From: JBLNDG01 sp050261415
GTDB lineage: Bacteria; Bacillota; Clostridia; Lutisporales; Lutisporaceae
Length of the DNA: 23,189 nucleotides
Direction: 5' to 3'
Assembly (NCBI GenBank): GCA_050261415.1
Contig: JBLNDG010000165.1
Location: forward strand, 1 to 23,189
The notes beneath the pieces are model-generated. The model worked only from the letters and a program-made list of their open reading frames with translations, did not search any database and was not told the DNA's origin. Position numbers and translations under genes: made by a program. Positions 16,301 to 23,189 of the stretch are shown in pieces (position 1 is the stretch's first letter; each line of letters begins with the position of its first letter).

Positions 16301-16862
16301 TGCAGTGAGTGAAAAGCTGAAGCCGGATTCAAAAAAACCGGTGCTCCCTGCGGGCATCTTATATTTCAAGGTGGATGACCCTATAGTTATGGGGGGCAGG
16401 GGAGTATCTGAAGAAGAGATTGAGAAGACCATAATGAAGGAGCTTAAGATGAAGGGGCTGCTAATTGCTGATGTTAGGCTCATTAAGGAAATGGATAACT
16501 CCATAAGCGGGGATTCAATGATTATCCCGGCCCGGATAAACAAGGATGATACCCTGGGCAGATCTTCCGCGGCTACCATGGAGCAGTTCGGATTAATAAG
16601 AAAGCATGTGCGGAACCTCCTTCAAAAGCTTGGGGAAGAAATGCTCAGGGGGAATATTTCAATAAGCCCGTATAAAAGGAAACGCATTACAGCGTGCACA
16701 TATTGCAGCTACCTGCCTGTATGCCAGTTCGATACTTCTATAAACGGCAACAAGTTCAGGAACCTGTACGATAAAAAGGATGATGAAATCTGGGGGCTTT
16801 TAGGAGAGGCTAAAGCCGTGGAAGGCGGTGAAGAAGATGGAAGCGACAAAGAGAATGAATAG
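13386..16862 (+). CDS. addB: AddB, helicase-nuclease subunit B (double-strand break repair)
   Basis: The 1158-residue protein carries Walker A GRAGSGKS (residues 8-15) at the very N-terminus, as in AddB. Its C-terminal nuclease domain shows GRIDRLD (926-932) and the catalytic DYK (946-948). Four cysteines, C786, C1104, C1107 and C1113, have the C...CxxCxxxxxC spacing of the AddB [4Fe-4S] cluster that staples the nuclease domain. AddB is the partner of AddA, contributes Chi recognition and degrades one DNA strand during break processing. The reading frame extends upstream to 13305, but those codons include the promoter and repeats; ATG 13386 with AGGGGTGG (13372-13379) is the convincing start. 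addA begins before addB ends. Confidence 0.96.
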   Translation: MGLRLIYGRAGSGKSSFYLNEIKAGLKAGDKSRHIIIVPEQFSFQAEKRLIKSLGSSGINGVEVLSFGRLAFRVFGEVGGLVRRHINPAGKSMLVYSIMSSLKEQLRVFSKAAGQKGFVTTLCSTISELKRYNVTPEALKRLNIENEGGPLQDKLHDIGLIYGEFEKRLHDRYTDSDDDLTFLAERLDSCSFFDGTHIWVDEFSGFTPQEYTVLGKLMQKAASLNVTLCTDCLADECILEEADAFLPAKNACAKLKKLAGENNVKVLPPVALDSTKPKKYNKELAFLEANLYTYIHGIYKDSTENIVLHEAPNIFAEVESAARDILRQCRDEGLRYRDIAVITGDLALYEKIIRVVFKEYGIPCFIDRKKDINGHPIVLLVISALQIFISNWSYESVFRYLKTGLTGMGKDDSDLLENYVLANGIRGNGWLKDEDWNYRLEYSLDNGEVSQYEKEYISRVNEIRRRVSEPLLKLYQRIRKKVSGKEMCSALFDFLCELGVPDRLEALVGHFREEGELEHADEYGQVWNMLLELLDQVIETVGDELIKPETFLEILSVGFGECKIGLIPPALEQVQVGSVERSKSHDIKAIYILGANDGIFPAPFKQEGILSDRDREIIRSEGLELAPDTRGRTFEQQYLVYTALTAPSEYLRLSFCASDNEGRALRPSMVVYRLKRIFHNIKFVSGMTNMGTPEESAELVSAPAPTFNELVSVIRHRFEGKAADPVWRDVLGWYSRDGEWKEKYLRVIKGFSYTNQVGMIEREKVRKLYGGTIHASISRLEKYVACPFSYYVQYGLKAKERRVLKLNAPDTGTFIHKVIDMFSKSVSEGNISWRQLDREWCSEKVSSIVDELVAGMSGNVFSSSDRYKYLAGRLKRVLTRAVWLIVEHIKKSSFEPLGYEIGFGMGEKLPPITVEMPSGEMMILSGRIDRLDCFDTDDGTYFRIIDYKSGSKQFKLSDVYYGLQIQLITYLDAVSEKLKPDSKKPVLPAGILYFKVDDPIVMGGRGVSEEEIEKTIMKELKMKGLLIADVRLIKEMDNSISGDSMIIPARINKDDTLGRSSAATMEQFGLIRKHVRNLLQKLGEEMLRGNISISPYKRKRITACTYCSYLPVCQFDTSINGNKFRNLYDKKDDEIWGLLGEAKAVEGGEEDGSDKENE

Positions 16863-19800
16863 CTGGACTGATGAGCAGAGACGCGCTATTGAGGAAGGAG
16901 ACTGCAACCTGCTGGTGGCAGCGGCGGCAGGAGCAGGGAAAACCGCAGTACTGGTAGAGAGAATAATCCGAAAGGTTACCCGAAGCGAAAATCCTCTTGA
17001 TATTGATCGCCTGTTGGTTGTTACCTTTACAAATGCTGCTGCGGCTGAAATGAGGGAGAGGATAGGTGAAGCCCTGAGCAAGGTTCTGGAAGGGGCTCAA
17101 AAAAGCCCGGGGAGCGATATAAGGAATCTGCAAAGGCAGCTTGCCCTTCTCGGAAGAGCAAGTATAACTACGATACATTCCTTTTGTCTTGAAGTAATAA
17201 GAAATAATTTTCACCTGATCGACCTTGATCCGGGTTTTAGAATATCAGAGGAAACAGAATCGGCGCTTTTGAAGCTGGAGGCATTGGAAGAGCTGGTCGA
17301 AGCAAGGTATGAGCCGGAGAATCTAAGTGAGGAATTTTTGAGCCTCGTTGAGTGTTATGGGGGGAATAGGGATGACAAAAAGCTTATTGACATCATACTT
17401 ACCCTCTATGAGTTTGTACAAAGCCATCCCTGGCCTGAGCAATGGCTTTATGAAGCCTCCGAAGCCTTTAATGCGCCTGCCGGTATGGACTTTGGAAGCA
17501 CAAAATGGGCAAAGGTTTTAATGAAAAGCATCGCCATTGAGCTGACAGGTTTGAAGGGCGCTTTGGGGGAAGCTCTGGAGCTTACCGGTAAGGCCGTAGG
17601 CCTGGAGAAGTACCCTATTGTAATTCAGGAGGATTTGTCAAGGGTTTCAGCTATGCAAAAAGCCTGCAACAGTGAAGAACAAAGCTGGGATGCACTATAC
17701 GACAGCTTTCGTGATCTTGAATTCTCGACGCTCCCAAGGTGCGGAAAGGACGCGGACCAGGCAGCAAAAGAGAAGGTAAAAGCAATTAGAGACGAAGTAA
17801 AAACAAAATTGAAAAAAATCAGGGACGAGCTTGTCAACGCCAATTCCGGAGAAATGGCAGAGGACCTTAAATACCTGTATCCCATAATGAAAGAGTTGTG
17901 CAGGCTTGTTATTGAGTTGGATGAAAGATACGCACAGAAGAAAAAGGAAAAGGGCATTATCGATTTTAATGACCTGGAACACTTCTGCCTCAAAATACTG
18001 GCGTGCCGGGATGAGGAAGGCGGAATACACCCTACCGGGACCGCGCTGGAGCTTCAGGAACGTTTTGAGGAGATATATATTGATGAGTACCAGGACAGCA
18101 ACCTGACCCAGGAAGTAATATTAAACATTATTTCGAGGGAAGAAAAGGGAAGCCCCAACATATTCATGGTGGGGGATGTGAAACAGAGCATATATAAGTT
18201 CAGACAGGCAAAACCGGAGCTGTTCCTGAACAAGTATAATACATATTCGGAGGATACAACCGGCAAGTACCGGAAGATACTGCTGTACAAGAATTTCAGG
18301 AGCAGGGAGGACATTATAAACGGGGTTAATTTTATTTTCAGGCAAATAATGTCGGAGACCATAGGTGATATCAGCTATACGGAAAGGGAAGCCCTGAACC
18401 GGGGCGCCGAATACCCGCCTTATGAAGGGGAAGCTTCGGCATGCGGGGGTCCTGTGGAGCTTCACATAGTTGAAACAAAGGAAGAAGAAAAACCTGATGA
18501 GGATAATGACAGCCCTGTATATACAGAAGATGAAAACGAGGGTTCACCCCTGCAGCCGGAGGAGGATGATAAGCCGGATGCAATCCAGTCGGAAGCCATG
18601 GTTGTGGCCGAGAGAATAAAAGAGCTTGTTGGAAGCAGTGAATGCGGATTTATGGTATTTGATAAGGGCAGCGGAGGATACAGGCCGGTCCGGTACAGCG
18701 ATATAGTCATACTGCTCCGGACTACAAAAAATTGGGCGGATGTATTTGCAGAAGAATTGAATCTTCAGGGGATACCGGTCTATACCGATTCAGGAAGCGG
18801 ATATTTCAAAACGGTTGAAATATCAACAATGCTGTCTCTGCTTCAGATAATCGACAACCCGATGCAGGATATACCTATGCTGGCTGTTTTGAGGTCGCCC
18901 GTAGCAGATTTTTCACCGGAGGAGCTGATTGAGATAAGGCTTTCCGACAGGGAGGCGTCCTTCTTTGAAGCCATGGAAAAAGCTGCCTTGGCAGGGGATG
19001 ATCTTGGCAGGAAGACTAATGGGTTTTTACAGAGGCTGGACAAGTGGAGGCAAAAGTCATTATATCTGTCCACCGATGAGCTGATCTGGTACCTGTACAG
19101 CGATACAGGCTACTACAGCTTTGCAGGAGCAATGCCGGGAGGAATCAAAAGGCAGGCCAATTTGAGGGTATTGTTCGACAGGGCAAGGCAGTATGAAGAA
19201 TCAAGCTTTAAAGGGCTCTTTAACTTTATCAATTTCATAAACAAGCTGAAAGGCAGCCAGGGTGACATGGGAAGCGCCAAAACACTTGGCGAAAAGGATG
19301 ACGTTGTAAGGATAATGAGCATACATAAGAGCAAGGGGCTTGAATTCCCCATTGTGTTTGTGTGTGGTACCGGAAAGGGTTTCAATCTGATGGATACCAG
19401 GGAAAGTATACTATTGCACCATGACCTCGGCATCGGTCCTGATTTTGTAGATCATGTAAAAAGGATATGGTATCCCAGTGTGTTCAAGCAGGCGCTGAAA
19501 TATAAAATCAAGCTGGAAAGCCTTTCGGAAGAGATGAGAATTCTCTATGTTGCTTTTACAAGAGCAAAGGAAAAGCTTATTATAACAGGTTCGGTAAGTG
19601 ATATCGGCAGGTCTGTTTCAAAGTGGGAATCCGGCAGCGGCAGAAGCGGGGACAAGGTGCAGGAGTACAATATTTTAAAAGGCAAATGCTATCTTGACTG
19701 GATATGTACGGCCCTTTGCAGGCATCCGGCAGGGCTGTTTGCAGAACAGGAAATGGAGCAATTTCCTGACAGCGCTTCCGGTGAAGAAAATTCAAAATGG

Positions 19801-20643
19801 CAGATAAAATTCTGGAACCGGGGGGATATGCTGAGAGATAAAAGTGAAGCAGCTGAAGAGGACAGCAAAATCCTCGGGGAGCTGCAAGGTATGGAAGAAA
19901 ATTCAGGAGCAAGGAATGACATACTGAAAAGGCTTGAGTGGCAATATCCATATGCTGCTGCGGAAAACCTTCCGGTAAAACTGACTGTTACGGAGTTAAA
20001 AAGATATTTTGATACCGAGTATTCCGAGGAATACTATTCAGGTATTGATGACAGCAGTATGTCTACGGCGGGATTGAATATGAACAAAAGGCCGAGATTC
20101 CTTGAGGGAAACGCTGCCATGACTGCAGCGGAAAAAGGGTCTATTATGCACTTTGCAATGCAGCATCTCGATTTCAAGCTGCCGGCAGATAAGGATGGAA
20201 TCAGGAAACAAATTGATGAAATGGTTTTGAGGGAGCTTATGACTGAAGCACAGGCTCAAGCAGTCAATACAAATAAAATATACAACTTTTTATGCTCCGG
20301 ATTGGGTAAAAGGATGGCAAGTGCGGAGAAACTGAACAGGGAAGTTCCTTTCAACATTGAATTAAAGTGTACTGAAGTATTCAAGGACTTGCTTTCCGGG
20401 AGATATGAGGATGAAACAGTAGTACTCCAGGGGATTATAGACTGCTATTTCGAGGAAAACGGCGGACTTGTGCTGGTTGATTACAAGACTGACTATGTGC
20501 CCGAGGGAGGAACAGAACAGGTAAAAGAAAAATATGCAACACAGCTTGAGTACTATGCACGGGCTCTCGAAAAAATCACCGGGAAAAAGGTAAAGGAAAA
20601 GTACATATACCTCTTCTGGAACGGAGAAGTAGTGAGCTTGTAA
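16837..20643 (+). CDS. addA: AddA, helicase-nuclease subunit A
   Basis: The 1268-residue protein is a UvrD-like superfamily 1 helicase joined to a RecB-type nuclease. Walker A AAAGAGKT is at residues 29-36, Walker B with DEYQDSN at about 416-422, helicase motifs MVGDVKQSIYKFR and IMSIHKSKGLEFPIVF follow, and the nuclease motif LVDYKTD has its catalytic DYK at 1215-1217. With AddB it unwinds and resects broken DNA ends to load RecA. ATG 16837 is preferred, with GAAGGCGG just upstream; the upstream GTG 16828 and the downstream ATG 16855 are alternatives. It overlaps addB by 26 bases. A highly acidic insertion (about residues 547-590) sits between helicase motifs; similar linkers occur in AddA proteins. 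Confidence 0.97.
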   Translation: MEATKRMNSWTDEQRRAIEEGDCNLLVAAAAGAGKTAVLVERIIRKVTRSENPLDIDRLLVVTFTNAAAAEMRERIGEALSKVLEGAQKSPGSDIRNLQRQLALLGRASITTIHSFCLEVIRNNFHLIDLDPGFRISEETESALLKLEALEELVEARYEPENLSEEFLSLVECYGGNRDDKKLIDIILTLYEFVQSHPWPEQWLYEASEAFNAPAGMDFGSTKWAKVLMKSIAIELTGLKGALGEALELTGKAVGLEKYPIVIQEDLSRVSAMQKACNSEEQSWDALYDSFRDLEFSTLPRCGKDADQAAKEKVKAIRDEVKTKLKKIRDELVNANSGEMAEDLKYLYPIMKELCRLVIELDERYAQKKKEKGIIDFNDLEHFCLKILACRDEEGGIHPTGTALELQERFEEIYIDEYQDSNLTQEVILNIISREEKGSPNIFMVGDVKQSIYKFRQAKPELFLNKYNTYSEDTTGKYRKILLYKNFRSREDIINGVNFIFRQIMSETIGDISYTEREALNRGAEYPPYEGEASACGGPVELHIVETKEEEKPDEDNDSPVYTEDENEGSPLQPEEDDKPDAIQSEAMVVAERIKELVGSSECGFMVFDKGSGGYRPVRYSDIVILLRTTKNWADVFAEELNLQGIPVYTDSGSGYFKTVEISTMLSLLQIIDNPMQDIPMLAVLRSPVADFSPEELIEIRLSDREASFFEAMEKAALAGDDLGRKTNGFLQRLDKWRQKSLYLSTDELIWYLYSDTGYYSFAGAMPGGIKRQANLRVLFDRARQYEESSFKGLFNFINFINKLKGSQGDMGSAKTLGEKDDVVRIMSIHKSKGLEFPIVFVCGTGKGFNLMDTRESILLHHDLGIGPDFVDHVKRIWYPSVFKQALKYKIKLESLSEEMRILYVAFTRAKEKLIITGSVSDIGRSVSKWESGSGRSGDKVQEYNILKGKCYLDWICTALCRHPAGLFAEQEMEQFPDSASGEENSKWQIKFWNRGDMLRDKSEAAEEDSKILGELQGMEENSGARNDILKRLEWQYPYAAAENLPVKLTVTELKRYFDTEYSEEYYSGIDDSSMSTAGLNMNKRPRFLEGNAAMTAAEKGSIMHFAMQHLDFKLPADKDGIRKQIDEMVLRELMTEAQAQAVNTNKIYNFLCSGLGKRMASAEKLNREVPFNIELKCTEVFKDLLSGRYEDETVVLQGIIDCYFEENGGLVLVDYKTDYVPEGGTEQVKEKYATQLEYYARALEKITGKKVKEKYIYLFWNGEVVSL

Positions 20644-20720
20644 TAGTTCAACTTTTTAAGATTGAAGACAATGTAGCATAATAAGAGCAGCCACGTATAT
20701 CTAGGCATTGGTATAGAAAT

Positions 20721-20858
20721 CTTGATGGAGACTAAGCTTAGAATCCTAAGAAAAACGTGACCACTAAAGAAAGGGGCTCCGAGCCCCGAAAAGCTAGCTC
20801 AACCTCGTGTTTCGCTCACTGTTGTTTCTAAGGATTCCTCACTAAGTTCCATTAGCTA
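20721..20858. repeat. Imperfect long inverted repeat (possible structured RNA or mobile element remnant)
   Basis: The left arm (20721-20762) contains GATGGAGACTAAG, GAATCCTAAGAAA and ACGTGACC. The complement of the right arm (20812-20858) contains AATGGAACTTAG, GAATCCTTAGAAA and CAGTGAGC in the same order, so the arms pair with small bulges. Inside lies GGGGCT (20773-20778)/AGCCCC (20782-20787), which on the minus strand is followed by TTTCTTT and could act as a terminator there. No open reading frame or transposase accompanies it. Confidence 0.5.
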
Positions 20859-20860
20859 GT

Positions 20861-20910
20861 GCAAAACCATAGTTTCAACAGGACCTATTGTGTTGATACT
20901 ATGGTTTTGC
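20861..20910. repeat. Long near-perfect hairpin with 20-base arms
   Basis: The arms at 20861-20880 and 20891-20910 are complementary at 19 of 20 positions around a ten-base loop (20881-20890). There is no T run on either side, so it is not a standard intrinsic terminator. It directly follows the long imperfect inverted repeat. Confidence 0.7.
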
Positions 20911-21179
20911 ATATAGTTGGCAAGAATATTTGTGGAACACAATATTCGAGGCGCAATCAATCTATCATTATAATGTATTCCTCCCATGATAAATATATTA
21001 CAGGATCCACTTCCCATTTTATGGCACTTTTATTACTTGTCTGGATAATGTATAATTGATAGAGGTAAAGCGTGCATATATAATATTATTCGTAGCGGAT
21101 TAGAAAATTTTGATATAAAATATGAAACATAGTAAGAAAAGATATAATTTGTTTTTTGTCAAAGTTTCGAGGTGAGCAT

Positions 21180-21905
21180 ATGTTTGCTGATTCAATCAAC
21201 GAAAAAGTAATGGAGATCAAGTTTTCAAAAGAGAATAGGAGCGCTTTTATTGAGGAGTATAAGCCTTTTATTGCAGCTTCCGTTGAGAAATTCACCGGCA
21301 AGTATGTTTCCTATGGCCGTGATGATGAGTTAAGCATAGGCTTGATGGCATTTGACGAAGCGATATTGCATTATGACCGGACAAAGGGGAACTTTTTAAG
21401 CTTTGCAAAAAATGTAATACATAAAAGACTGATAGATTATTACAGAAAGGAAAAGAATCACCAAAATACTACATATATAAGTGAATACTATACTGATGAA
21501 GATGATTCGGAAAATGTCTATGATTATGTTGTAACTGCCGAAGAAGCACAGAGCAAATATGAGGAGCAGGAAATAAACCAGTTGAGAAGGCAGGAGCTTG
21601 TACAGCTCAAGGATGAGCTTTCAGCATGGGATCTCAAATTTGAGGATATAGCCAAGAGTTCTCCAAAGCACGGGAGTACAAAGAAATACTATCTTGATAT
21701 CGTGAAATTTATAATTGACAGGCCTGAGCTTGTAAAAAGAATAAAAACAAAAATGTATCTTCCAATAGCAGAAATTGAAGAAGGAACAAAATTACCCCGC
21801 AAAACAATAGAAAGATCACGAAATTATGTAATAGCTGCAGTAATAATACTGACAGGAGATTATTATTGTATAAGGGAGTTCATAGATTGGGGGTGGAGCA
21901 AATGA
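21180..21905 (+). CDS. sigI: RNA polymerase sigma-I factor
   Basis: The 241-residue protein matches SigI of Firmicutes. Region 2-like sequence includes DDELSIGLMAFDEAILHYD and NVIHKRLIDYYRKEKNHQN, and the C-terminal DNA-binding part includes PRKTIERSRNYVIAAVIILTGDY. SigI directs core RNA polymerase to stress or, in cellulolytic clostridia, polysaccharide-responsive promoters. The start ATG 21180 follows CGAGGTGAG (21168-21176); the longer frame from TTG 21156 has no ribosome binding site. Its stop overlaps the rsgI start in ATGA, so sigma and anti-sigma factors are translationally coupled. Such operons are usually self-activated, but no SigI promoter could be recognised upstream. Confidence 0.95.
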   Translation: MFADSINEKVMEIKFSKENRSAFIEEYKPFIAASVEKFTGKYVSYGRDDELSIGLMAFDEAILHYDRTKGNFLSFAKNVIHKRLIDYYRKEKNHQNTTYISEYYTDEDDSENVYDYVVTAEEAQSKYEEQEINQLRRQELVQLKDELSAWDLKFEDIAKSSPKHGSTKKYYLDIVKFIIDRPELVKRIKTKMYLPIAEIEEGTKLPRKTIERSRNYVIAAVIILTGDYYCIREFIDWGWSK

Positions 21906-23098
21906 AGGCCATAGTCGCAGAAATTGATAAGAAACACATGATTGTAATAACAGACAAAGGCGATTTTTTGAAAACAAAAAGAATACTGTCTGCCGGTATA
22001 GGTGATGAAATAGAGCTGAAACCCCAGAAAATGAGCAAAGTATACAGAAGGTTTGCAGCAATGGCTGCGGGTCTGCTGGTATGTGCCTTCTTGACTACCG
22101 GAGTGTATGCGTACTATACACCCTACAGCTATGTAAGCGTAGATATAAATCCCAGTATCGGATTGACACTGAACAGGTTTGAAAGAGTAATCTCTGTAAA
22201 ACCCCTTTCGGATGAAACGGTGAATTTTATTGAGAATACCAAAGGTATAAAGAATCAGGTCGTGGATGATGCACTTGCCGCGATTATAAAGAGCGCCTCC
22301 GAAAAAGGATATATCGATGGGAAATCTCAGAACCAGGTAGTGGTTGTAGTATCTACAAAGAATCCGGAACAGGAAAACAAAATAATAAACGAAGTAAGCG
22401 CAGCTGCATCGGGTGAACTGGCAAAGGTGAGCGGAGATTATGCTGTAATGGTAGAAAAGACTACTGTTTCAGACTACCAGGAAGCAATGGCAAACAAAGT
22501 TTCCCCGGGCAGGGAAATACTTGCAAGCAAGCTTAAGGAGCTCATGCCGGAGTTAAAGGATGAAGATATAAGGAATATGACGGTGAAGGAAACTATGAAG
22601 CTCATTAAGGAAGGTAGAAAAGCACTGACGGCAGAGCAGAAGGATGATAAAAAGAACGAAAAACCGGATAAAAAGGATGCGAATAATGGCAAAGACAGCG
22701 GTGAAGACAAAGGCAAAGGGAAAATAAACGCTGCAGTGCAGGATAAGGGTAAAAACAATTCTTCCGGCAAAGTTAAGGGAAACGAAAATGCAGCAGTTAA
22801 GAAAGCGGATGATTCTAAGCTGAAAGGAAACAACGGCAGGGAAAACGGCAAAAAAGCAGCAGACGGGGATGAGGACAACAAAGACGATAAAAAAAACGAT
22901 GACAAATCGGAGGATCATAAAGACACGGAAATAAAGAATAATGGTACTGCCCCTGCCAATGACTCCAATGATAAGGGAGCCGGGCAGGAACATAAAGACG
23001 GCTCCAACAGTAAAGAAAATGGAAATGGCGGAAAACAGGATAATAAGGATGACCGCAGCGGCAAGGATAATGGAAATGGAAACGGAAAAGACAAGTAA
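21902..23098 (+). CDS. rsgI: RsgI-type transmembrane anti-sigma-I factor with disordered tail
   Basis: The 398-residue protein has an N-terminal RsgI domain (about residues 1-45) that binds SigI in the cytoplasm, one membrane helix (about 51-73, FAAMAAGLLVCAFLTTGVYA), and an outer domain starting YVSVDINPSIGLTLNRF. The conserved N83-P84 pair is the position where RsgI proteins are reported to break by autoproteolysis before intramembrane cleavage. Residues about 246-398 are almost entirely Lys, Asp, Asn, Gly and Glu, so intrinsically disordered; no carbohydrate-binding or glycosidase module is visible, unlike many RsgI proteins of cellulolytic clostridia. ATG 21902 follows GGGGGTGGAG and overlaps the sigI stop. 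The signal sensed is unknown. Confidence 0.93.
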   Translation: MKAIVAEIDKKHMIVITDKGDFLKTKRILSAGIGDEIELKPQKMSKVYRRFAAMAAGLLVCAFLTTGVYAYYTPYSYVSVDINPSIGLTLNRFERVISVKPLSDETVNFIENTKGIKNQVVDDALAAIIKSASEKGYIDGKSQNQVVVVVSTKNPEQENKIINEVSAAASGELAKVSGDYAVMVEKTTVSDYQEAMANKVSPGREILASKLKELMPELKDEDIRNMTVKETMKLIKEGRKALTAEQKDDKKNEKPDKKDANNGKDSGEDKGKGKINAAVQDKGKNNSSGKVKGNENAAVKKADDSKLKGNNGRENGKKAADGDEDNKDDKKNDDKSEDHKDTEIKNNGTAPANDSNDKGAGQEHKDGSNSKENGNGGKQDNKDDRSGKDNGNGNGKDK

Positions 23099-23114
23099 TA
23101 GTCCGGTATGGTAA

Positions 23115-23160
23115 AAAAGGCTTTTATTGAAGCATCTTAACGACTAAGGAAGCCTTTTAT
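23115..23160 (+). terminator. Terminator of sigI-rsgI
   Basis: AAAAGGCTT (23115-23123) pairs perfectly with AAGCCTTTT (23150-23158) around a 26-base loop, 16 bases after the rsgI stop. The A and T flanks make it usable in both directions. Nothing further is recognisable to the window end. Confidence 0.75.
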
Positions 23161-23189
23161 GAAATGCATTTAACGGAAAGTGTCACACT

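Larger units (their letters stand above)
20644..21179. other. Gene-free stretch with nested inverted repeats between addA and sigI
   Basis: No convincing gene is present in these 536 bases. A weak hairpin TTCAA...TTGAA follows the addA stop, but no strong plus-strand terminator is seen. The middle holds a long imperfect inverted repeat (20721-20858) with a GC hairpin inside, followed by a 20-base-arm hairpin (20861-20910). The last 250 bases are AT-rich, with several TATAAT-like strings (for example 21143-21148) but no well-spaced -35 partner. I could not recognise a SigI-type promoter by eye. Confidence 0.6.

Noticed and set aside
20861..20910. Possible CRISPR repeat or single-repeat remnant
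   Set aside because: The arms are one inverted pair, with no direct repeats at regular spacing and no cas genes.
20859..21059. A 66-residue plus-strand open frame between addA and sigI
   Set aside because: It is built from the hairpin arms, lacks a ribosome binding site and matches no family I recognise.
21143..21148. TATAAT as the -10 box of sigI
   Set aside because: No acceptable -35 box lies 16-19 bases upstream, and TATAAT-like strings are frequent in this AT-rich stretch.
22474..22993. Minus-strand open frames of 143 and 146 residues opposite rsgI
   Set aside because: They are the antisense reading of the Lys/Asp-rich tail, which yields hydrophobic Ser/Phe/Leu-rich sequences by base composition alone.

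Overview
This window looks like chromosomal DNA from a low-to-mid GC Clostridia member, perhaps of the Acetivibrio/Ruminiclostridium type. The clues are a sigI-rsgI pair, a T-box-controlled ileS, an AddAB recombination nuclease in place of RecBCD, a 2-hydroxyacyl-CoA dehydratase-family radical-type enzyme with its activase, and strong GGAGG-like ribosome binding sites. The assignment rests on gene content only. No tRNA, rRNA, transposase, CRISPR array or phage gene is visible.

Layout. (1) 1-5041: the end of glycerol kinase, then a glycerol-3-phosphate oxidation module (GlpA-like FAD protein with a BFD iron-sulfur domain, a second FAD/NAD oxidoreductase, a small DUF1667 cysteine protein) and a PAS-AAA+-Fis sigma-54 activator. 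(2) 5042-8573: a promoter, an isoleucine T-box and a long IleS2-type isoleucyl-tRNA synthetase, closed by a bidirectional terminator. (3) 8684-9645: an EamA-family exporter on the minus strand. (4) 9775-12138: a three-gene plus-strand cluster of a double-cubane/2-hydroxyacyl-CoA dehydratase-like protein, a DUF3343 protein and an ATP-dependent activase. (5) 12143-13207: a row of hairpins, then a minus-strand GNAT acetyltransferase with its promoter. (6) 13252-20643: heptamer repeats, then addB and addA, which overlap. (7) 20644-21179: a gene-free stretch rich in inverted repeats. (8) 21180-23158: sigI and rsgI, translationally coupled, with a terminator.

The glycerol genes should take glycerol to glycerol-3-phosphate and then to dihydroxyacetone phosphate through soluble flavin/iron-sulfur electron carriers, since no membrane anchor subunit of the GlpC type follows. 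The T-box senses uncharged tRNA-Ile and controls ileS. AddA and AddB form one helicase-nuclease. RsgI is predicted to hold SigI at the membrane until regulated cleavage.

Most worth a second look: (a) the IleS signature motif reads G-I-H-H instead of H-x-G-H, the swap linked to extreme mupirocin resistance in some IleS2 enzymes; (b) the double-cubane-type reductase cluster, whose substrate is unknown; (c) 7-bp-periodic tandem repeats at two separate intergenic sites; (d) the nested inverted repeats upstream of sigI; (e) an RsgI whose sensory end is a disordered Lys/Asp/Asn/Gly tail instead of a carbohydrate-binding domain.
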